A DNA stretch of 64,000 bases, from contig JADJGF010000001.1 of assembly GCA_016708125.1 (NCBI GenBank), positions 952,001-1,016,000 on the forward strand. Reading direction: 5' to 3'. A program made the position numbers and the translations under genes. Under the pieces are notes generated by a model. The model was not told the DNA's origin. It saw only the letters and a list, made by a program, of their open reading frames with translations, and did not search any database. The stretch comes from Ignavibacteriota bacterium. GTDB taxonomy: Bacteria > Bacteroidota > Ignavibacteria > Ignavibacteriales > Melioribacteraceae. Of this stretch, positions 45,011 to 54,001 are shown piece by piece. Numbering within the stretch: the stretch's first letter is position 1; each line of letters starts with the position of its first letter.

Positions 45011-45849
45011 TGCTGATAAAATTAGTGCATATAGAGCTTATTAAAATTTTTAAGAAGTGGCGTTCTTACATTGGTCACTTTGGAATTTTGTTTATGGTTT
45101 CAATGGTTCAAATCAATCTTTACATTTATGGCGAAAATGAAGTAAGACATATCACCAGAAATTTGAGTGATTTGTTTATCATCTCCGGAAATATTTTAAA
45201 TGGAAATTTAATCGGTCATTTAATTCTAAATGCATTTTTTATTTTATTTCCACTTACAATTGTTTTGGTTGCCGGAGAAATTCTTGCCGGAGAAGGAACC
45301 GGCGGAACTTACAGATTAATTATTACTCGTCCCGTCTCAAGATTGCAAATTATATTTTCAAAATTTTTAGCCGGATGTATTTATATTTTATCAATTATTG
45401 TTTGGATGATTTTTGTCAGTTTAGTTATTAGCCATATTGTATTTGGCAACGGCGAATTAATTGTTCTTTCTGATGGTATAAATATTTTTGCACAAGATGA
45501 TATTTTATGGAGATTTGCTTTAAGTTATTTGCACGTATTTTTCAGCATGCTTCTTGTTTTTACATTATCATTTTTGTTTTCCTCATTGGTGGAAAACGCA
45601 ATTGGACCAATAATTGCAACGATGGCAATTTTAATTTTCTTCGTTATTCTTTCGCAAATTCCGGTTGATTTTACTAAATATATTAAACCATATTTATTCA
45701 CAAATTACTTTATGGATTGGCAAAAATTTTTCAATTATGATTTTGATTGGTTTGTACAAATTAAATCTTTGGGATATCTTGCTTTACATTCTGTAATATT
45801 TTTAATTCTAACTTCAATAATTTTTATAAGAAAAGATATTTTATCATGA
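45010..45849 (+). CDS. ABC-2 family transporter permease
   Basis: The 279-residue membrane protein has about six helices: FGILFMVSMVQINLYIYG, LILNAFFILFPLTIVLVAGEI, CIYILSIIVWMIFVSLVISHI, LHVFFSMLLVFTLSFLFSSLV, IGPIIATMAILIFFVILSQI and a last one near the end. AGEILAGEGTGGTYRLIITRPVSRLQ is the conserved cytoplasmic segment of ABC-2 permeases. It starts at the ATG that overlaps the ATPase stop (TAATG) and its own stop overlaps the next gene (ATGA). Confidence 0.88.
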   Translation: MLIKLVHIELIKIFKKWRSYIGHFGILFMVSMVQINLYIYGENEVRHITRNLSDLFIISGNILNGNLIGHLILNAFFILFPLTIVLVAGEILAGEGTGGTYRLIITRPVSRLQIIFSKFLAGCIYILSIIVWMIFVSLVISHIVFGNGELIVLSDGINIFAQDDILWRFALSYLHVFFSMLLVFTLSFLFSSLVENAIGPIIATMAILIFFVILSQIPVDFTKYIKPYLFTNYFMDWQKFFNYDFDWFVQIKSLGYLALHSVIFLILTSIIFIRKDILS

Positions 45850-46523
45850 AAGAAATATTTGTAACAATTTTTATACTTTTTACAATTACTAATTTTGCTC
45901 AAGACAAAAATGCCGAGAAAATTATTTCAGCAATAAAAAGTAAAATTGATAAAGTTGATAATTATTCTGCTGATGTTGAAATTTCCGTAAAGTTTGATTT
46001 TCTTAAAATGCCGAAATCGAAAGCAGAAATATTTTTTAAGAAACCGGATAAATTTAAACTAAAATCGGAAAAACTTGCAATATTACCCAAAGGCGTAATT
46101 GATTTTAATCCGCAAAAAATTATTGATAAGAATTTTACTTCGGAAATTATTGGCGATACTTTAATTGATAATAAAAAACTTTCCGTAATTAAAATTATTC
46201 CAAATGCTGATAGCATAAAATTTAATGCTGCCAAATTGTTAGTAGATAAAAATGAATTTTTAATAAAGCAGATTATTTTATCGTTAGATGGAAATGCAAA
46301 AATTATAACATATTTTAATTACAATGATCAGAAAGAGTTTGCTCTTCCATCACAAATAAAAATAAATTTGGATTTTTCACAAGTTAAAGAAAGTGAAAAT
46401 AAAAGAAGAAGAAATATTCCAGAAAATTTTAAAGGTGACATAACAATAAATTACAATAATTATAAAGTTAATAAAGGAATTGAAGATTCTGTTTTTGTTG
46501 ATGAGAAAGAAGTTGAAAAATAA
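45846..46523 (+). CDS. LolA-like outer-membrane lipoprotein-sorting protein
   Basis: The 225 residues start with a signal peptide (IFVTIFILFTITNFAQ). The mature protein has the LolA/LolB half-barrel look: a beta strand DKVDNYSADVEISVKF, then FFKKPDKFKLKSEKLA, typical of the LolA family, and IKIIPNADSIKFNAAKLLVD. It could carry a lipophilic molecule through the periplasm for the ABC exporter encoded just upstream. The ATG overlaps the permease stop by 4 bp. It is the last gene of the run, since sucC starts 82 bp on. LolA-type proteins with dedicated ABC systems are known, but this assignment is by fold pattern only. Confidence 0.7.
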   Translation: MKEIFVTIFILFTITNFAQDKNAEKIISAIKSKIDKVDNYSADVEISVKFDFLKMPKSKAEIFFKKPDKFKLKSEKLAILPKGVIDFNPQKIIDKNFTSEIIGDTLIDNKKLSVIKIIPNADSIKFNAAKLLVDKNEFLIKQIILSLDGNAKIITYFNYNDQKEFALPSQIKINLDFSQVKESENKRRRNIPENFKGDITINYNNYKVNKGIEDSVFVDEKEVEK

Positions 46524-46605
46524 TTTATATCAAAATTGGGCAAAATATTTTTTTTAGTTATTATTAAGAAATTAAAAAATTGCTTTAATAAAGTTGTGGG
46601 AAATT

Positions 46606-47769
46606 ATGAAAATTCATGAATATCAAGCAAAGGAAATTTTAAGAAAATTTAACGTTCCGGTTCCGGAAGGAAAAGTAGTTTTTTCTCCCGAAGATGCAGT
46701 TGTAGCCGCAAAAGAATTAGTCGGAAATATTAAAGTTGTAAAGGCTCAAATACATGCCGGCGGAAGAGGAAAAGGCGGCGGTGTAAAAGTTGCAAAAAAT
46801 CTTGATGAAGTAAAAAAATATGCAAAAGAAATTTTCGGAATGAATTTAATTACGCATCAAACCGGACCGCAAGGAAAAACTGTAAAACGTCTTTTAATTG
46901 AGCAAGGCGTAAATATTGATAAAGAAATGTATGTGGGAATTACTTTAGATCGTGCTCAATCTAAAAATGTTGTAATGGTTTCTACAGAAGGCGGAGTTGA
47001 AATTGAAAAAGTTGCAGCCGAATCTCCGGAAAAAATTCTTAAAGAAACTATTGATCCCGCAATTGGAATGCAACAATATCAAGCGCGTAAATTGGCTTTT
47101 GGTTTAGGTTTGGAAGGGGTTCAATTTAAAAACGCAGTAAAATTTTTGTTGGCACTTTACAAAGCTTATGATTCAACAGATGCTTCAATTGCTGAAATAA
47201 ATCCTTTAGTAGTTACAAAAGAGGGCGATGTTATTGCACTTGATGCAAAAATGAATTTTGATGATAACGCACTTTTCCGACACAAAGATATTATGGAATT
47301 TAGAGATTTTGATGAAGAAGAACCGCTTGAAATTGAAGCATCAAAATATGATTTGAATTATATAAAATTAGATGGAAATGTTGGATGTATGGTAAATGGT
47401 GCCGGACTTGCAATGGGAACAATGGATATTATAAAATTAGCTGGCGGTGAACCGGCAAACTTTTTGGATGTCGGCGGCGGCGCTAATCAAGAAACTGTAG
47501 CAAACGGATTTAAAATTATTTTGAGCGACCCGAATGTTAAAGCAATTTTAATAAATATTTTCGGCGGAATTGTCCGCTGCGATAGAGTTGCTCAAGGTGT
47601 AATTAATGCCGTAAAAGAAATTAAAGTTGAAGTGCCAATTGTTATAAGACTTGAAGGAACAAACGCAAAAGAAGCCGGAGTTTTATTGGCAAATTCCAAA
47701 TTAAATTTTGAAGTTGCCACAACTTTGGAAGATGCTGCAAAGAAAGTTACCGCTGTTCTCAAAAAATAA
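46606..47769 (+). CDS. sucC: Succinate--CoA ligase (ADP-forming) beta subunit
   Basis: ATP-grasp subunit of succinyl-CoA synthetase, which links the TCA cycle to ATP or GTP formation. The normal start is the ATG at 46606 (387 residues, MKIHEYQAKEIL). A TTG four codons earlier is unlikely. Motifs: IHAGGRGKGGGVKVAKN (about 44-60), AEINPLVVTKEGDVIALDAK (metal ligands, about 198-217), GNVGCMVNGAGLAMGTMDII and NIFGGIVRCDRVAQGV (about 315-330). The alpha subunit gene (sucD) is not adjacent, so in this genome the subunits are encoded apart or the partner lies elsewhere. A hairpin pair follows the gene. Confidence 0.95.
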   Translation: MKIHEYQAKEILRKFNVPVPEGKVVFSPEDAVVAAKELVGNIKVVKAQIHAGGRGKGGGVKVAKNLDEVKKYAKEIFGMNLITHQTGPQGKTVKRLLIEQGVNIDKEMYVGITLDRAQSKNVVMVSTEGGVEIEKVAAESPEKILKETIDPAIGMQQYQARKLAFGLGLEGVQFKNAVKFLLALYKAYDSTDASIAEINPLVVTKEGDVIALDAKMNFDDNALFRHKDIMEFRDFDEEEPLEIEASKYDLNYIKLDGNVGCMVNGAGLAMGTMDIIKLAGGEPANFLDVGGGANQETVANGFKIILSDPNVKAILINIFGGIVRCDRVAQGVINAVKEIKVEVPIVIRLEGTNAKEAGVLLANSKLNFEVATTLEDAAKKVTAVLKK

Positions 47770-47778
47770 ATGATTTCC

Positions 47779-47849
47779 ATCCGTTGGCTAACGGATCATG
47801 GGAATGACAACCATATTTTTGTAGAGACGTAAAATTTTACGTCTCTACA
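47779..47849. terminator. Two hairpins ending sucC (one a 30-bp palindrome)
   Basis: ATCCGTT-GGCT-AACGGAT (47779-47796) is followed by a perfect 30-bp palindrome at 47820-47849 whose arms are TGTAGAGACGTAAAA and its exact complement. Both are between the convergent sucC and the T9SS gene, so they can terminate both. The palindrome shares a GTAGAGACG arm with the hairpin at 15363-15388, pointing to a dispersed family. Confidence 0.65.
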
Positions 47850-47858
47850 TTTTTTATA

Positions 47859-50800
47859 TCACTTCATTAATATAAGTTTTTTGGTAGTTGCAAATTTTCC
47901 AGCTTGCAATCTGTAAAAATATACTCCGCTTGAAAGATTACTTCCATCAAATTCAATTTCGTAATTACCGGGTTTTTGTTTTTCATTAACCAATATTTTT
48001 ACTTCTCTTCCTAATAAATCGTAAACAATTAATTTTATGCTCGAGCTAAAGCTCGAGGCTACATTTGGTAATGAATATTTAATTGTTGTACTTGGATTAA
48101 ACGGATTAGGATAGTTTTGGAATAATTCAAATTCTATTGGTAAATTTTCTTCAATTTCGATATCCGTGGTTGCATCAAATAATTGTAATACTTTCCAACC
48201 AATATTATTACTTTCGTGAATTTCATCAATTTTATTTTCCGGATCTAACTCAACATAAATTCTTGGGAATGTTGAAATTCCGTTTGGAATTTGCCAATTA
48301 AAACTTATAATTTCTTCACTTCTTGCCGGTATAAAATCATCTGTAGAAAAAAAATTTTTTCCATCCGTACTTTCTATTAATGTTCCGCCGTTATTGGGAT
48401 CTCCAACATAAAATTTTGCATCAACAATTGAATTTGTATTTAGCAAACTAAAATTTTTAATTCTTGTTTTAATATTTATTATGTCTCCCGGTTTAGGTTT
48501 TTCGGGATTAAATATAATATCTTTCGTTTGTTGACGTTTATCTTCGGTAATACTAAATCCTTTTTCGGGATCCAATCTCCATGGTAAGATTAATGCTATA
48601 TCCGGTTTTTCATTATATTTTTGCTGCCACCAAGTTTCGGGAACACTTATTCCAGATGGTCTTGGATCAACTGCATAATCCAAAACAAGCGCCCCGCTTT
48701 TTGCCCAATAGGCATAAGGAGTTACGGAATAATATGTTTCTCCTATGCCTAAATCTATTGGTCCTAAATGAACATCTAAACCTTTTTTATATTTAACTTT
48801 ATTTGTTCGAGTTGAAATTGATTTGGTGGAATAATTTCCTTTAATTTTTACATCAGGTGTAAATTTAAATGGATTATCAAAGCTTGCTTCTCCACTAATT
48901 TTAAAATTTACTTCATTTGAAGCTGTAACTATTGTTTGAGTTTCATTTTCTAATGCCCAATTATATTGAAATCCCGGCGAGCCATCCAATGTAATTTGAT
49001 CTGATGTATTCCATTTTAAAACTTGATGTAAACTTCCGTTTTCGGTTGGTGCCGCAATATTGTTATAAGATAAAATATTGCCGACTTCATGATTAGGAAT
49101 ATAATCAGCAGCTTGCGGACTTTTGCTCGGGAACCACGATCTTTGTGGCTGCCCGGGTTCTACAACTAAAACATAACCTTGAATTTCGTCATTTGTTAAA
49201 ACCGGATATTCCCAAATATCGTAATTAATTATTGTTGCGTAAATATAATCATCGCTGCTGGCTGTTATATTCTGACTTACTTTATATGTATTTGACGTAA
49301 ATTTCTTTTTAGAAAATCCTTTGCCATATTGACTTTTAATTTTTATTTCCGTTCCAATTCCAATAACAGGAATTTTAAATCCTCCGGAAACTTCGCCGCT
49401 TACTGACCAAGCTTTATTTATCTTTGTTTCAAATTCAATATCGGTTTCGCTTGAAGTATAATATTTTGAATAGAAATTTGAATTTTGTCCGTTAAAATTT
49501 TTATTTATATCAAACATATTTCCATCAAGCATATCAAAATGAACCGGCGGAGCATTAAGAATTACTAGAGGTTGAACTATATCAGTTGCGGAATAAAAAT
49601 TTGGTTTTCCCAAACGAATACTTCCGCCGTCAAAATCACCGGCTGTAATTGAGTAAATATGATTATTTGATCCAACAATAGAATCTGCAATAAAACTAAC
49701 TCTTTTTTGTACATTTATAACATCTCCCGATGCATCAATAATTGGTTCAAATATAGAAATATTTAATGTTGTATAATTAGGAAAATTATCCGGTTGCACA
49801 CTTCTTGTAAAAGCAACAATTATTTCCGGATGCCACAGTGAATCGTTTGTGCTTGCATCCAAATCTGCAATTATCATTCTATTATTAACCGGAGTTTCTG
49901 AACCAAAATTTTCTCCGGTTTTCCAAGTTAGATTAAGAGTTGTATCTGCTTGAAGAATATTTATTCTTCCATCTCCATCAACAATAATTTCATCTGCGCC
50001 GTCATTATTCAAATCTTCTAACTGCATGCTGATTGCCAAATTTGTGTTTCCGTTTGTCTGAAAAATTTTATACAAATTTTTTAAATCAACATTAATTGTA
50101 TCTAAGTTTAATGTAACTTTTGCTGGAAGAATATAATTTTCAGCTTGTGAGCTTCCGTTATTTGCCAAAACAAAATTAAGTGTAAATTCATCAATTATAT
50201 TATTTGTTAAATCTCCGGTTTCTATAATGAAATTATTTATTTTATAATTTGAATTAAAAAAATTATCACTTGAATAGAAATCGTTTTTTTTCACTTTGGG
50301 AATTATTGCATTATTTTCTACATCATAAATTTTTGTAAAAATTGACCAACTATCGTCATCTTCGGCAATATGTCCGGCTAAAACAAATTCATCAATTAAA
50401 TCTCCATCAAAATCACCGCAAGCAAAATCAAAACGAATTGTGTAATTATACATATTGGGATTCATGTATTCATCAGCTAAAACTGAAGTTTGTGAGAAGT
50501 TTAAATTTTCATCAATATTGTAAATTCTTAATTCAAGAATTGCATCAACATTCCAAAAACAAATTGCCAATTCGGGTTCTGCATCTAGATCAAAATTTCC
50601 TTTTGCAATTTCAAATCTGCTTGAATTATTAAATGGCGAAACCGGATATTGAATTTTATCAAGTTTAATTTCACTAACATCATTCCATGCTAAATTGTTT
50701 TTATTAATTTTTGAACTTATAATATTTATTGAATAATCCGAACTTTCCCATGCTGTAATAATTTCATCCAAACCATCTCCATCAAAATCTCCGCTTATTT

Positions 50801-51065
50801 TTTGGAGTTTCTTTTTATCACCGATAGAAAGATTTTCATCAAAATTTCCACTATTTGTTGAATCTAAAATATACTGCCCCGAATTTGACAAATAATTAAA
50901 AATTTTATGCGTTACTGTTGAATCATTATCTCGATTTACATTCCAGCTAATTGCAATTTCCGATGAATTTCCCAAAGTGTAATTACCTTGAAATGGATCT
51001 TGTTTATCAGTTTGAGAAAACATAATAGATGTAGAAATAAATAAAAGCATTGTAATTTTTTTCAT
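47859..51065 (-). CDS. Large T9SS protein with FG-GAP-like repeats and CARDB-like domain
   Basis: The 1068 residues begin with a signal peptide (MKKITMLLFISTSIMFSQ). FG-GAP/VCBS-type calcium-binding units lie between about residues 85 and 480 (DFDGDGLDEIITAW, NFDLDAEPELAICFW, DFDGDLIDEFVLAG and DLNNDGADEIIVDGDGR). A long beta-rich central part follows to about 850, then a CARDB-like domain (about 865-975, KPKPGDIINIKTRIKNF and EIHESNNIGWKVL) and the T9SS sorting domain (about 990-1068). In that domain the linker after LPN holds ASSFSSSI, encoded by the palindrome at 48039-48059. The repeats suggest an integrin-alpha-like surface propeller. No catalytic residues are visible. Confidence 0.85.
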   Translation of the reverse strand: MKKITMLLFISTSIMFSQTDKQDPFQGNYTLGNSSEIAISWNVNRDNDSTVTHKIFNYLSNSGQYILDSTNSGNFDENLSIGDKKKLQKISGDFDGDGLDEIITAWESSDYSINIISSKINKNNLAWNDVSEIKLDKIQYPVSPFNNSSRFEIAKGNFDLDAEPELAICFWNVDAILELRIYNIDENLNFSQTSVLADEYMNPNMYNYTIRFDFACGDFDGDLIDEFVLAGHIAEDDDSWSIFTKIYDVENNAIIPKVKKNDFYSSDNFFNSNYKINNFIIETGDLTNNIIDEFTLNFVLANNGSSQAENYILPAKVTLNLDTINVDLKNLYKIFQTNGNTNLAISMQLEDLNNDGADEIIVDGDGRINILQADTTLNLTWKTGENFGSETPVNNRMIIADLDASTNDSLWHPEIIVAFTRSVQPDNFPNYTTLNISIFEPIIDASGDVINVQKRVSFIADSIVGSNNHIYSITAGDFDGGSIRLGKPNFYSATDIVQPLVILNAPPVHFDMLDGNMFDINKNFNGQNSNFYSKYYTSSETDIEFETKINKAWSVSGEVSGGFKIPVIGIGTEIKIKSQYGKGFSKKKFTSNTYKVSQNITASSDDYIYATIINYDIWEYPVLTNDEIQGYVLVVEPGQPQRSWFPSKSPQAADYIPNHEVGNILSYNNIAAPTENGSLHQVLKWNTSDQITLDGSPGFQYNWALENETQTIVTASNEVNFKISGEASFDNPFKFTPDVKIKGNYSTKSISTRTNKVKYKKGLDVHLGPIDLGIGETYYSVTPYAYWAKSGALVLDYAVDPRPSGISVPETWWQQKYNEKPDIALILPWRLDPEKGFSITEDKRQQTKDIIFNPEKPKPGDIINIKTRIKNFSLLNTNSIVDAKFYVGDPNNGGTLIESTDGKNFFSTDDFIPARSEEIISFNWQIPNGISTFPRIYVELDPENKIDEIHESNNIGWKVLQLFDATTDIEIEENLPIEFELFQNYPNPFNPSTTIKYSLPNVASSFSSSIKLIVYDLLGREVKILVNEKQKPGNYEIEFDGSNLSSGVYFYRLQAGKFATTKKLILMK
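48039..48059. repeat. In-frame palindromic repeat inside a T9SS gene
   Basis: CTCGAGC-TAAA-GCTCGAG (48040-48057) is a perfect 7-bp stem with a 4-base loop and GC flanks. It lies in frame in the coding sequence and encodes the Ser-rich insert ASSFSSS between LPN and the IVYD strand of the sorting domain. Four sibling domains in this window have no insert at this place. Confidence 0.75.
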
Positions 51066-51221
51066 AAAAATTCCATTTTTTTTAATTTCTATATTTATAA
51101 CGCAAAAAAACTATGAGGAAGTGATAATGAATTTTTATTGGAATCTAAAAATTTTATTTAGGTAACTATTCAACAATTTACAATTATGATAAGAAGATAT
51201 CAAGTATTATATTGAATTGAT

Positions 51222-52223
51222 TTATTCGATGGGAATTGAAAATGCAAAAGTAGAGCCAAAACCTTTTTTACTTTTAACCCAAACTTTGCCGTTATGTTCT
51301 TCAACAATTTTTTTAACAATCCATAAACCTAAACCGGAACTGGTTTCATCGCCGGTTGGTTTATTACTAAGTTTGGTTCCTTTTTCAAACGCATGAGAAA
51401 TTTCATCTTCGGTTAGTCCAAAACCGTTATCCGTAACTTCAAGCGTAACAAAATTCTTTTCTTTATTTGTAATAATTTCAATTTTACTTTTTTCAGGGCA
51501 GTATTTTATTGCATTTCCAACATAATTATCAATTGCTTCTTTAATTTTTTCTTCATCCATTTTAATAAATAATTCTTCTTTAGGTTGGTATAATCGCACA
51601 TCAATATTTTTCTTACTTGCTTTAACTCTGTTAATTTTTACTACACTTTCAATTGTTTGATAAAAACTTGTATTTTCTTTGCTAATTTGAAAAGGTTCAA
51701 ATTCCTCCGCAACAACTTGCGAAAATTCATCGGCTAATTTTACAATTCTTGAAGAAATTTCAACCAAACCGGAAAGAATATCGTTTTGTTCTTGCGCAGA
51801 TAAATCATATGATTCAAGCAATTCCACAAAATTTTTAATTGCCGATGCGGGATTTTTAATATCATGCGCTACCATTGCAAGAGTTTCATCTTTTTTAATT
51901 CTTAATTCTTGCAATTTAGATTCATTTTTTTCTAACTGATTTTTTTGTTCTTCAAGATGAACTATTACTTTTTTTAGCTGATCAATTTTTAATCGCAATC
52001 TTCTATTTTTTTCTTCAAGGAATTTTATTTCCTTATTTAAATTCTCATTATCATTTTTTAACCTTTGAAGTTTTTCATTTTGATTTGCAGAAATTTTTTC
52101 CTCAGAATTAATTTCTCCCGAAATTTTTAGATCGAAAATATTTTTTCTAATAAGATAAATTATTATTCCGGCTAAAAAGAGAAATACCGAAATTATTCCA
52201 ATTATTCCAAATAGTGAATTCAT
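51222..52223 (-). CDS. Sensor histidine kinase with membrane anchor and coiled coil
   Basis: The 333 residues comprise one transmembrane helix (about 5-26, FGIIGIISVFLFLAGIIIYLI), a charged coiled coil (about 40-105), then HisKA with AMVAHDIKNPASAIKNFVELL (His about 116). The HATPase follows (N box EAIDNYVGNAIKYCPEKS, G1 VTDNGFGLTEDEI, G2 SSGLGLWIVKKIVEEHNGKVW). It has no periplasmic sensor domain of note. No response regulator gene is adjacent, so it is an orphan kinase here. The next gene upstream (Lrp) is divergent. Signal and partner are not visible in the sequence. Confidence 0.88.
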   Translation of the reverse strand: MNSLFGIIGIISVFLFLAGIIIYLIRKNIFDLKISGEINSEEKISANQNEKLQRLKNDNENLNKEIKFLEEKNRRLRLKIDQLKKVIVHLEEQKNQLEKNESKLQELRIKKDETLAMVAHDIKNPASAIKNFVELLESYDLSAQEQNDILSGLVEISSRIVKLADEFSQVVAEEFEPFQISKENTSFYQTIESVVKINRVKASKKNIDVRLYQPKEELFIKMDEEKIKEAIDNYVGNAIKYCPEKSKIEIITNKEKNFVTLEVTDNGFGLTEDEISHAFEKGTKLSNKPTGDETSSGLGLWIVKKIVEEHNGKVWVKSKKGFGSTFAFSIPIE

Positions 52224-52446
52224 AATAAATTTTCCGTTCTGAAATTTTCAATTGAATTATCGAAAAAAAACTGTGCTTCTTGATTTTTTGCAATTTAAAC
52301 AGCAATTCAATTTTTGTTCAAAGTATGTTATAACTCACATTTATCCTAAAAAAGTTATGAATTCAAAAAATAATTTGCATAAAAAAAATATTTCACTTAA
52401 TTTTACAAGTAAATTTATTAAATAACCTAAATAAATAAGTGTAATT

Positions 52447-52893
52447 ATGTTAGATGCAATAGACATTAAAATTTTAAACACCCTTCAGAGAGAAGGAAGA
52501 ACAAAACGAAATGTAATTGCCGAGCAAGTAAATTTATCCCTTCCATCGTTAAGTGAAAGATTAAAAAAATTAGAAGAAAAAGGAATTATTGAAGGTTATT
52601 ACGCAAAATTGAACAAAAAGCAATTTGGGTTTGATTTAATGGCGTTTATAACTGTTTACATGAAATCTTCGAAGAAATTTCACGATTTGGAAGAACATGT
52701 TTCTCAAACACCAGAAATTTTGGAATGTCATGCAATTTTGGGAGAAGGTTCTCACTTATTAAAAGTAATTCTAAAAGGAACGGATGATTTAGAAAGATTG
52801 CTTGCTCAAATTCAATCATGGCCAGGAGTTGTAAGAACAGTAACAAGTTTTGTATTATCAACTGTAAAAGAAACCACAATAATAAACATTTAA
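52447..52893 (+). CDS. Lrp/AsnC-family transcriptional regulator
   Basis: The 148 residues have the Lrp helix-turn-helix (about 1-55: LDAIDIKILNTLQREGRTK, then IAEQVNLSLPSLSERLKKLEEKGII) and the RAM effector-binding domain (about 65-140, with DLMAFITVYMKSS, ILECHAILGEGSHLLKVIL and WPGVVRTVTSFVLS). Its gene ends 11 bp before glnA, so it is cotranscribed with it and most likely regulates it or nitrogen status. A sensor such as this commonly binds an amino acid. The ligand is not visible from sequence, although glutamine or glutamate is the natural guess from context. Confidence 0.9.
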   Translation: MLDAIDIKILNTLQREGRTKRNVIAEQVNLSLPSLSERLKKLEEKGIIEGYYAKLNKKQFGFDLMAFITVYMKSSKKFHDLEEHVSQTPEILECHAILGEGSHLLKVILKGTDDLERLLAQIQSWPGVVRTVTSFVLSTVKETTIINI

Positions 52894-52904
52894 TTGGAGA
52901 AATA

Positions 52905-53924
52905 ATGGCTAAATCGAGGTTAGAGTACATTTGGCTAGATGGTTATCAGCCAACACAAAAAATGAGAAGTAAAACCAAAATTGTAGATAATTTTGATGGA
53001 ACTGCTGAAGGAGCACCACTTTGGGCTTTTGATGGTTCATCTACAATGCAAGCGCCGGGTGGTTCATCAGATTTATTATTAAAACCCGTTCGCGTTTTTA
53101 TTGATCCGGCAAGAGCAAATGCATATTTAGTTATTGCCGAAGTTTTAAATCCGGATAAAACACCGCATCCGACAAATGGAAGAGCAACAATTAATGATGA
53201 TGATCATGATTTCTGGTTTGGATTTGAGCAAGAATATGTTCTTTGGGATTTGGATCACCATACACCTTATGGTTTTCCGGCGCCAGGATATTTTCCTCCT
53301 CCGCAAGGACCATTCTATTGTTCAGTCGGTGCAGAATATAATGTTGGTCGCGATATAGTTGAAGAACATGTTGATCTTTGCATTTCTGCCGGAATTAATA
53401 TTGAAGGAATAAATGCAGAAGTTATGAAAGGTCAATGGGAATATCAAATTTTTGCAAAAGGTGCTAAAGAAGCTGGTGATCAGCTTTGGGCTGCAAGATA
53501 TTTAATGGAAAGAATTGGTGAAGCTCATAATATTAGAATTAACTTAGATCCCAAACCAGTTACCGGGGATTGGAATGGTTCCGGAATGCACACAAATTTT
53601 TCTAACTCAACTTTAAGAACTTGCGGAAGTAAAGAAACATACGCAAAAATATGTGAAGCATTTGGAAGTCAAGAAGCAATTGAAAGACATATTGCAGTTT
53701 ATGGTGCAGATAATCATTTACGCTTAACCGGAAGACACGAAACTCAATCAATTGATAAATTTAGCTACGGAGTTTCCGATCGCGGTGCATCAATTAGAAT
53801 TCCAATTGGAACGGTAGAATCCGGTTATAAAGGTTGGTTAGAAGATAGAAGACCAGCTTCCAATGCAGATCCATACAAAGTTTCTGCGGAAATTATTAAT
53901 ACAGTTAAAGGCGTTAAATTATAA
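52905..53924 (+). CDS. Type II (GlnII-like) glutamine synthetase
   Basis: The 339 residues start at ATG 52905 (GGAGAAATA upstream), not at the upstream in-frame start inside the Lrp gene. It begins SRLEYIWLDGYQPTQKMRSK, the style of eukaryotic-type GS (class II) rather than the 470-residue class I enzyme. Motifs: FDGSSTMQAPGGSSDLLLKP (about 40-60), WFGFEQEYVLW (about 105), NLDPKPVTGDWNGSGMHTN (about 210-228), and the C-terminal SYGVSDRGASIRIPIG (about 285-300). It makes glutamine from glutamate, ammonia and ATP in the cytoplasm. It is coupled to an Lrp-type regulator. A perfect hairpin terminator follows. Confidence 0.94.
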   Translation: MAKSRLEYIWLDGYQPTQKMRSKTKIVDNFDGTAEGAPLWAFDGSSTMQAPGGSSDLLLKPVRVFIDPARANAYLVIAEVLNPDKTPHPTNGRATINDDDHDFWFGFEQEYVLWDLDHHTPYGFPAPGYFPPPQGPFYCSVGAEYNVGRDIVEEHVDLCISAGINIEGINAEVMKGQWEYQIFAKGAKEAGDQLWAARYLMERIGEAHNIRINLDPKPVTGDWNGSGMHTNFSNSTLRTCGSKETYAKICEAFGSQEAIERHIAVYGADNHLRLTGRHETQSIDKFSYGVSDRGASIRIPIGTVESGYKGWLEDRRPASNADPYKVSAEIINTVKGVKL

Positions 53925-53946
53925 TATTTCCAAAATAAGTAATTAC

Positions 53947-53976
53947 AAAAAACCCTCAGTAAATTGAGGGTTTTTT
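53947..53976 (+). terminator. Rho-independent terminator after glnA
   Basis: AAAAAACCCTCA and TGAGGGTTTTTT form a perfect 12-bp stem around a 6-base loop with a T tract, between glnA and the convergent terC gene. It is the best terminator in the window. Confidence 0.9.
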
Positions 53977-54001
53977 ATTTTATGCAAAAATTTTATCAAA
54001 T

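Noticed and set aside
53176..53358. Plus-strand open frame inside glnA
   Set aside because: It is an alternative frame of the glutamine synthetase gene without its own start signal.
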